Shown here: positions 56,577 to 64,000 of the stretch, piece by piece | Layout: the number at the start of each line of letters is the position of its first letter | How positions within the stretch are numbered: the first letter of the stretch is position 1 | Assembly: GCA_025084515.1 (NCBI GenBank) | Contig: JAJAGP010000435.1 | Span: 1-64,000 of the forward strand | From: Ancistrus triradiatus | Taxonomy: Eukaryota > Chordata > Actinopteri > Siluriformes > Loricariidae | Direction: 5' to 3' | Length of the DNA stretch: 64,000 nucleotides | The notes under the pieces: model-generated | Told to the model about the DNA's origin: nothing | Database searches by the model: none | What the model saw: the letters and a program-made list of their open reading frames with translations, nothing else | Made by a program: the position numbers and the translations under genes

Positions 56577-59040
56577 CTTTGTTCCTCAAAGACTCAGCCT
56601 TTCCTGGCTGAAATCACATCCCTATTTGGTTTTTTATTTAGTTCAATGTAAGGAACACTGAATTCTTTTTCTTACATTTTGAGATGTTCCTATGCCAGCA
56701 TGTCAAAATGGAAATGAATCAATGGTTTTGTAAAGACATGCAGCGTTACAGGCAGGGCCATGTTAATTGCTACGGTTGTGTTCTTCAGGTATGGCATCTG
56801 TTTTTAAATGTTACTCCACTTATTGGCTATCGGAAAAGAATCTGAGCCTGCAGAGGTCACACGAGGGGATCACGTCAGATGTTTTCCTATCTGGATATGG
56901 CGCTGAGTGACAAGGACGCTGCACTATGTCCTGCAGCAATGAAAAGCAATATCTTTGTCCATCACCAAATTACATACGGTCCACTTCTTTATCTGCGCAC
57001 AGGCGTGACAGCCCTGCAGCCCGCCATCAACGTTACTCGAGTGCAGCCTGAATTATGATTTTTTAATAACTTATGATAAATGCCGCCTCGGCGCCAGTGA
57101 TTTAAGACTCGTTTTCCGACTTGCCCTTCCCTCGGGTCATAAGTATTTTCAGCAGATCGAAGCCGCAGTAGGTGCTCTTTTGAAAACGGCATTCTTCTGG
57201 TAGCGCACATAATTTATGAGCAAGGTAACGCCGGGGCAAATCATCAATTAAATTACGAACACTACTTGCTGCGGAACAGAAGCCCCGAAGAATAGCGAGT
57301 TGAGTTTGGACTAACGCACAATAGTAGCAAAGTTGGCATTGAGAAGGGATCTGGAGGCCATTTGCAGGCTTTGTACATCGTCATTGTCATTGTACATCTT
57401 CCAAATTTAAATCCAAACAAATGTTTTCAAAGCCGGTAGATTTGATAAAGTCATTATAGTTCAGGCTTTTACTTGTATAATTGTAACGTTGTGTCCAAAC
57501 ACAAGTTGTGTCTACGTAGTTTTGAGGTTTAGACCACTAACTGTTTAGCTGTACAGATTTTTGGTCAAAAGCAAAAAGTTTAAACCACATTAAAAGTAAA
57601 AATAGGACACAACGTTATTATACTGCACTCCACAGAACACAAATATTTCTCTGTCCAGAGAATAATTCCATTTACAGGTGATGTTAGGATGTATAAAAAT
57701 GCACAGATCTTAACACGTCAGGCAGCCATTCATCGTTAAGATCCTTTATCACCTTGCTAATATACGGCTTTATTAAATATGTATAAAAGAAAAAAATCTC
57801 TAGGACAAAGCAATGCTCTCTCTTACACCGAATCAGCCGTGCTGCAGCGTTTGATTTTTCTGCATCGCAAGTTAATAACCTGGAATATCTCTCAATCTCC
57901 AGCTTCCAGCTCCAGCATGATGAACTACATAATGATTTGCCAAGAATGGAATAAGTTTCAGAGGTTAAAAGTTCTGATTTATAGGCTTAGCTTGCGGGAA
58001 AAAATGTAATTATGGCAGCGCCACGTGATACCTTAAGTAATTCGTACACAATAACACGCATTCATCGGTTAAATATAGACAATCCTTAAATGAACCTTTT
58101 GTGCATTATTTAATTAAAAAATATGAAAACGTATAGCATATAAAGAGTTAATTTAGTTCTTCTAAAGTAATTAGTGATAAATAAATAAATAAATCAGCGA
58201 AATGTACAAATATAGATGGTTCAGATCAGGTTTGGTAAATGTAGTTTTAATTGCATTCTTCCCTTACATTAGACTTTTAATTTATGCATTCTACCCTTTC
58301 ATTTCAGCTCACTGATCAAAAACTACACACAAAACTAAAAGCTTTCACCCTGATACACCCAAATTCTGTAAACACATTTCCGGAAATCTGAGCGTCTCTC
58401 AGAGCTCCAGGACTCTCCTGAAGAGCCATCATGAGCGATCTGACCACTTCTCAGAGGGACTGGGATCTGCAGGAGCACTGCAGGCTTTTACAAATTGCGA
58501 AGCCAGTGGCCATTTCTCAAGCACGCAGCCAATATGGTCGTCATAACGGACAGAGGTTTGGGGCGTGGGGAGTGAAAAAGGACCTGGAAGAAAGAGGGAG
58601 GACAAATTGGCGTGTTTATGAGTCTCTGGGGAAAGAAAAAGAGACAGAAACTAAATGATATTCAATATAAAGACAAGATAATGATCACGAGTGCAGAAAT
58701 AATGCAGCTATAAAACACGGCGGAAATGGATCGGATGTATATAATGTTCTGGGGTGCTTCGAAAAAAGATTTGACATTTATTTTAGTCAAAGTGAGAGTT
58801 TTTTGGCAGTACATAGCAGCTACAAAAGGTGACCTACAACTGAGGTTGTATTTGCAAGCCTCTAATAATTGCAGAAGAAAAAAGTCCTAAGAATCGTGAA
58901 TCAGAATCATGAATCAGTTTTCTAAACTCATCGTGGAGTCGGTGTGCGTTGCTCTCGCTGCAGGTCAGGACACCTGTCTTTGTGTCACCGTAATCAACAA
59001 CTAAAAAGGCCAGGCTGCTGCACGACAGTAAACACTGCTG

Positions 59041-59100
<60 letters not shown>

Positions 59101-60022
59101 GCCAGCCTGAGTCAGCCTGCTCCAGCCTCTTAAGGCTCTAATGGTGCTGGATTGCTCTGAATCTAAGACAGCACGAGCAGTTCTCATTGGATTCGGGACT
59201 GGATAATTGTGCTCCGAGATGAGCGTTACATTCAGTCATGTTCAGCAACAACATCAATTATTTGTGCGACTGAGAAAAGGCAGAAATAAAAGAGACGTTT
59301 GTGGTCCTTTTATTCTTCTTTTCGCTGCCCTAATTAACCGTAATATAGAGTCAGTGCTTGTGTTGTGTGTGTCCTTAATTACCTTAATGACACTGAAGAT
59401 ATGAGAGGATGTACAACAGAGGAAAAAACTTTTAACGAGACCTTGCAAACAAATATTATTGACACCCCTGCCTTTATTAACAACACAGAGTCTTCAGGTA
59501 TAAAACAGTTGGGCAAAGTCATTGACTGTGGCTTTTTCTCACTACATTTCCCAGCGGTCATCACTCCCGACACGTGACTCTCTGCGTCATGCACTGCTGA
59601 CTTCCTCATCAGAGTGGAGGAGAGTATCATTACTACGTATCGCTTGCCTGGGAAAATCGAAATTCAAAAATTCAGAGTACAGTTTCTGCTGAATGTGTAT
59701 TTATGTTTGTTGTTGGATTCCCATCATAAAGACGGATTATCGTCCATTTGAACCAGAGGTTCGTTATTTCTTCTTAGTAATGATTCACAGTGTTGAGATA
59801 TAAAATAACATCCTTTATATACCTAAACATTTGGCACTTTTTTCACCATTTTGGGATCAAAACTTAGAATCGATAAGCAGAATTGGAATCTGAATCAGAA
59901 TTGATAAAATATAAATGAAACTCAACCCTAATTACCACTCAACAAGAGAACTGTAAATAGATTGCAAGATTTGGATCAATTTGAGTTTCAAGGGGGAAAC
60001 AAGGGGACTAAGAAGAACTGTA
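56577..60022. other. unique sequence, candidate non-coding element 57000-57290
   Basis: Bases 57000-57290 (GTGACAGCCCTGCAGCCCGC, TCATCAATTAAATTACG) are repeat-free and look conserved by composition only. The frame at 58431-58658 has no recognised domain. No gene is seen. Confidence 0.35.
59046..59098. repeat. (CA)n microsatellite
   Basis: About 26 uninterrupted CA units. Confidence 0.97.
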
Positions 60023-60190
60023 GGACTGTGGTAGCCTAGCGGTTAAGGTACTGGACTATAGATCAGAAGGTCCAGGGTTTAAATCCCACCTCTGCCAAGC
60101 GTCCACTGTTGGACCCTTGAACAAGGCTTTCAACTCCTAACCCTCGGATTGTACCTGGTTTGATTTGTTAATTTTAGTGAAATGTAAATC
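60023..60190 (+). repeat. tRNA-headed SINE, diverged copy
   Basis: A box TAGCCTAGCGG (60032-60042), B box GGTTTAAATCC (60076-60086), then the body with CAACTCCTAACCCTCGG. The tail is eroded to GAAATGTAAATCACC. Confidence 0.8.
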
Positions 60191-63100
60191 ACCTGGTCTG
60201 CTTCATGTCCTCAGTCGGTATCTAATATGTAAACCTGACCTCTGTGTGTCTTCGTTATACTTCGAGTGCTGTTCGCACAAAGCGTTTGTTTTAAGGCATC
60301 GTGTCGAGCATAATGAGGGCTTTGGTTGTCGGAGAGACAAAAGCACTAGTACGTGAGTGGATTTCAGATTTCGGCTCGATTTGCATTTTTGTGTGTATAA
60401 TCTTTATCTGGATCCGATCCTGATGAGATGACCGGGTGTAAACGGGGTCACGGCGACAGCTTAAGATACAGATCTGAACTAAAAGCAGGCGATGAGATCA
60501 CAGCGCTTCATGGCTACCGCGGCTCGGCGATTCATCTTTCGAGTAGGGCTGCTGCTACATGCAGAAACGTCTTCCCTAGAAGAACAAATTTACGAAACTC
60601 GAGATAAAAAAAACAGTGCTAGAGGGCGAAGCTTTCTCCTCTGCACTGGAACAGTTTAGTACAGTTTAGAGACTATCAGTGTCATCGAAGGTAATCACGA
60701 CATCCTGCCGAAAGGCGCGGAGCATGCATAAAACATGAGACTATTAAATATTCATGCCGTTCTGTTCCCAGTTGGATCTCCGGAGTTCGAGCGGTATTTA
60801 TGGCAATTTGGGGTATGCTAATGTTGCAGCGTGGATATACGTTGGGACCTGGCACTGCTGGGTATGTCATTGTGAGATCGTTTATCTCAATTTGTTTTCC
60901 GCTCCATTTCAGCATGGATAAACTGAGATTTCGGACGTTTAACCCCTTAAATTCCTGATTTTATCACTTAAATTCTTCTACTTTGAAAAATGACTCCACC
61001 TCGTTAATCCAGGCTGGGCACCACTAGGTTTTGAGGATGGTCCGCTCACTAGAGGCTTACCCGCCTAGCTTTGGGGGGAGGTCGTGGTAGCCATGGCCCT
61101 GGGAGCCGCAGTTTTGGTTTTTAAGCCTTCACTCACAGACGCTCGCCTACAGAACCAAAAAAGAACGTCACAATACGATTCGATTCAGAGGACTATGAGG
61201 TGATTATTAACTGATTATCGATATGTTTCGGTGCGTCTTTTTTCTCACAGTGATTCCATGACTTTGGTTTTGGTTTAGAGGTGCTTGGCGCTCACGTTAT
61301 CTTGATGGTTTGGTGTAAGGTGGTCAGGATCGCTGTCTTAAGTCAGTTTTTCTCGTACTGACATTCCTTGACATTGTGCTACATTTATTTCTAAGGGATT
61401 TGCTCTTTCTATTTACTGTTTTGTATATTTGAGTTACTGCCCTCCAAAGTGAAAAAATATGTATGAAAAATGTCAAATTCAAGCATTGAAATAACATAGA
61501 AATGTAAATCTATGTAAATCTAAAACTAAAAACTCAGTGGCTTGGCTTTAGATGTGAGAGGATGTCAGATTTTAGTTTATTAGTCTTTTTATAATGAAAT
61601 CTCTTTAAGACTGAATACGGACACAAATACCTGGGAATAAGAGCTGGGATAGAGTTTGTAATTCTCTTGGCTCTTCGTCGCTGTTTCTCTGTTATGTGAT
61701 GCCACAGGCTGTCCAGGCGGCGCTGCACTTCTGCACTTCCAAGTTCCAAGATTCATTTGTGAATTGATTCAGAATCGTCTGTATCACCATGCATCTAAGA
61801 ATCGAATCTTTCCAAAACCCCTATCTCCCTGAAGGTACAAGCTAAATCCCACACTGTAACTCGTACTCTGGCTTGAATCGATGACTTACAGAGTTGAGGA
61901 TGTAAGACGTTTAGGTAACCAAGAGAACGTTTCTGAAGGTTCTGCTATCATATGTACACTTTAAGACCTTGGTCTGCCAGCAGAGCAGAGCTGTAAAAGA
62001 ATCAAGAAAAGTGACCTCCCATCCAAACTGGTCTTCTGTGGAAGAACGTCTAACATTTTAGTCACTGACTGCTTTGTCATATTTTTTGTTATTCCCTGGC
62101 TGATGGCAAGAGCTTCATAAACAGGCAGATACCACTCATGATAATTAGCCTCCAGAGCCAATTAGGAACGAGCTGGCAAGATCAACGGTGGAAATTACAC
62201 GCTGCAGAAACGACCGAAGTGGAAGTTAATATGGGCCCGAGCGCTGTAATCAGGAGTTTGCGTTACTGTGAGTACCATGCAATTTTAGGAAAAGGTCAAA
62301 AACCTGGTGCTGATTCACCACTGAGGATAATCGCGCCTTTAAGAGAGGCCGCAGCTGAGCGCAATTTTACAGGACGGCACGGTTCACGTCGATCACATCG
62401 CGGGGCTGTAAAACCCGCTCAGAAATTTCTATCAGCGCCCTCGGTGGAGAAGCAAAGTAAAAAGGAAATGAAACGGGAAAGGATCGGAATTGGGGCTAAA
62501 CTCAAAGTGATTGAGTATATTTAGGGAGCGATAGGCAGCGATGGCACGAAGCAGATAAATTTTATTGCCGGTGGCTGAGGAATGGAAATGGAGAGCAGCG
62601 GAGAGGAGTGGAGGGAAGGAAATGAAACGATAGCCTGAGGCTGCAGGATGGTGTGATTCAGGCCCGGCGACGGCCGATCTGATGAACACGATTAGGCTGA
62701 CGTGCTACCCATGGAGAAGGGACTCGTCCCGTAGATCAGCCGCCGGGATCATCCATCAGCGTCGGCTTCACTGGGAGCGTTAGTGGGACACGTGTGCTCA
62801 TCGGCATGCAAGCAATCAACAGGTTGTTTTTCACTTAGCAGGAGTCACAATCGAAAGAAAGAGGGCGTTCTTTTTGGCATTTCAAAACCTGAAAAGCAAA
62901 ACGTGATTTTCAGGAGCTCTACAAGGAGTTGCTGCCATCTGCCCCAAACTTATCGAAACTGTAATTTGAGGTGTGGTACCAAAAGAGATCCTCAACCACA
63001 GACAAAATATGCGTCCTGGTCGTCGCCATATTGGTCCAGGCAACTTCTCACAATCCTCCGAAGATTTTACAGGCAAAAGATGCCTGACTCTAGTCTTAAT

Positions 63101-64000
63101 AAATAATAATATAATAAAGCAATCATACTAATAGATTACTAATATATTGCTATTTTATTTACTGTATTATACGACTGTTATACTACTATTTATACTACTT
63201 ATTGTTAGTCTATTATTTCATTAATTATATTATTTGTTAGACTACTTATTATTGTATTCATATGCTAATAATGTGCTGCACACAGTTGTCTCCCTCTAGT
63301 GGTTGAATAAGGTGCAGTCCAAACCTGTCCAAACCTCTCTTTATTCGAAATATGTTTTCAGAATGAGGTAAACTTAATTTGTAATATTTGATCCATTATT
63401 TATTTGAGTACACTCCCTTACCTTGGGGTTTTCGCTCATTAACTGCATTATCCATTCATTTTCGTACTCGATGTTCCTCTTAAATGATGATGTCTGTTCT
63501 TATTTAAATATGAAATATTGCTCCGATTTCCCTACCTAGCCTGTTTGGAACCGTTAGTTGCCTCGTGTTTTTTTTATTTGTAATGCTGTACAAAAACAGG
63601 AACAATACGTAAAACATTTTTATTCTCTTTTCCCTGTGGAAAATCCTCAAAACGAGGCCGTTTATTGAAAGTACTCTTTTCTGGAGCATGAAATATTTAG
63701 TGCCCTAATCACCACTGCCCCTCAGTGCCAAATCTTCATCGTGGTGTTCTACAACTCCGACGGCTGCGGAGTTCTTAATATTTAATTATTGAGACGAACC
63801 ACACGCCGCTTTAGTGCAGGCGAAGGCGGAGGGTCACGGCTCATTTATTTTACGGACGCTGAAGGAACGCCGCATTCACAGAACCTTTGTTTTCTTCTCC
63901 GATTTTAATTAAAGAGAGAACAGAAGCGCTCTGCGCACTGACATTTCCCTCTGACAAATAACCGAAGACGCACTGTTCGCTATAATGCGAAAAGACTTTA
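60191..64000. other. unique sequence, no gene seen
   Basis: Bases 62140-62700 and 63770-63990 are repeat-free with moderate CpG and TTTAATTAAAG-type motifs and may be regulatory. The 128-codon frame at 62138-62524 has no recognised domain. Bases 63110-63260 are very AT-rich. Confidence 0.35.

Noticed and set aside
58431..58658. Small gene starting at an ATG in decent context
   Set aside because: 75 codons, no recognised domain, no supporting exon or repeat evidence; likely chance.
62138..62524. 128-codon frame as a coding exon
   Set aside because: No domain or splice support; repeat-free block is as easily non-coding.
1..64000. LTR retrotransposon, endogenous virus or LINE coding region
   Set aside because: I saw no long direct terminal repeats with TG/CA ends, no polyprotein frames and no reverse transcriptase motifs.

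Overview
The window looks like about 64 kb of intergenic or deep intronic DNA from a ray-finned fish, probably an otophysan (catfish, characin or similar). I cannot name the species. The evidence is the repeat content: many decayed Tc1/mariner transposons with TA-flanked ends, short non-autonomous relatives, tRNA-headed SINEs with a tail typical of fish SINEs, CA/GT microsatellites and AT-rich unique sequence. There is no operon structure, and I found no rRNA gene, no free-standing tRNA gene, no CRISPR array and no multi-exon protein gene I could name. Every convincing protein-coding trace is a broken transposase. None is intact.

Layout. Bases 1-7300 hold a truncated Tc1 end, a SINE, a hAT-like end, a deleted Tc1 (4287-5347), a Tc1 deletion derivative (6402-6778) and a short inverted-repeat element (6889-7256). 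A CpG-rich patch at 7861-8340 contains an open frame that could be a last exon, but I do not recognise it. Bases 8.2-14 kb are mostly unique. Bases 14.6-19.5 kb hold three direct copies of a T-rich dispersed repeat; a fourth sits at 30.4 kb, cut by a Tc1. Bases 20.4-32.3 kb are the densest transposon zone: a Tc1 coding fragment between 23-bp direct repeats, then three full-length but dead Tc1 elements of three families. Bases 33-38.6 kb are mostly unique, with patches that look like conserved non-coding DNA.

Bases 38.9-42.1 kb carry two minisatellites, one of 64-bp period and one of 25-bp period with a GATC in many units. Between them lie two RFX-type X-boxes and a perfect 13-bp hairpin. Bases 46.6-49.2 kb form an inverted repeat: about 1 kb of TTTC-rich DNA faces about 1 kb of GAAA-rich DNA, and unique anchor sequences recur in inverted order. 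Bases 50.6-52.9 kb have a Tc1 between two diverged direct copies of a 150-bp sequence. Bases 54.1-56.6 kb are a nest of inverted SINEs and two opposed pieces of another Tc1 family. The last 7 kb are unique apart from one SINE.

How it fits together: the window has no pathway. The transposon families are paralogous insertions at different stages of decay. Possible function is limited to cis-elements (X-boxes, non-coding patches) and structure-prone DNA (the purine/pyrimidine inverted repeat, the hairpin, the minisatellites). Conservation calls are impressions from base composition and motif content; no alignment was run.
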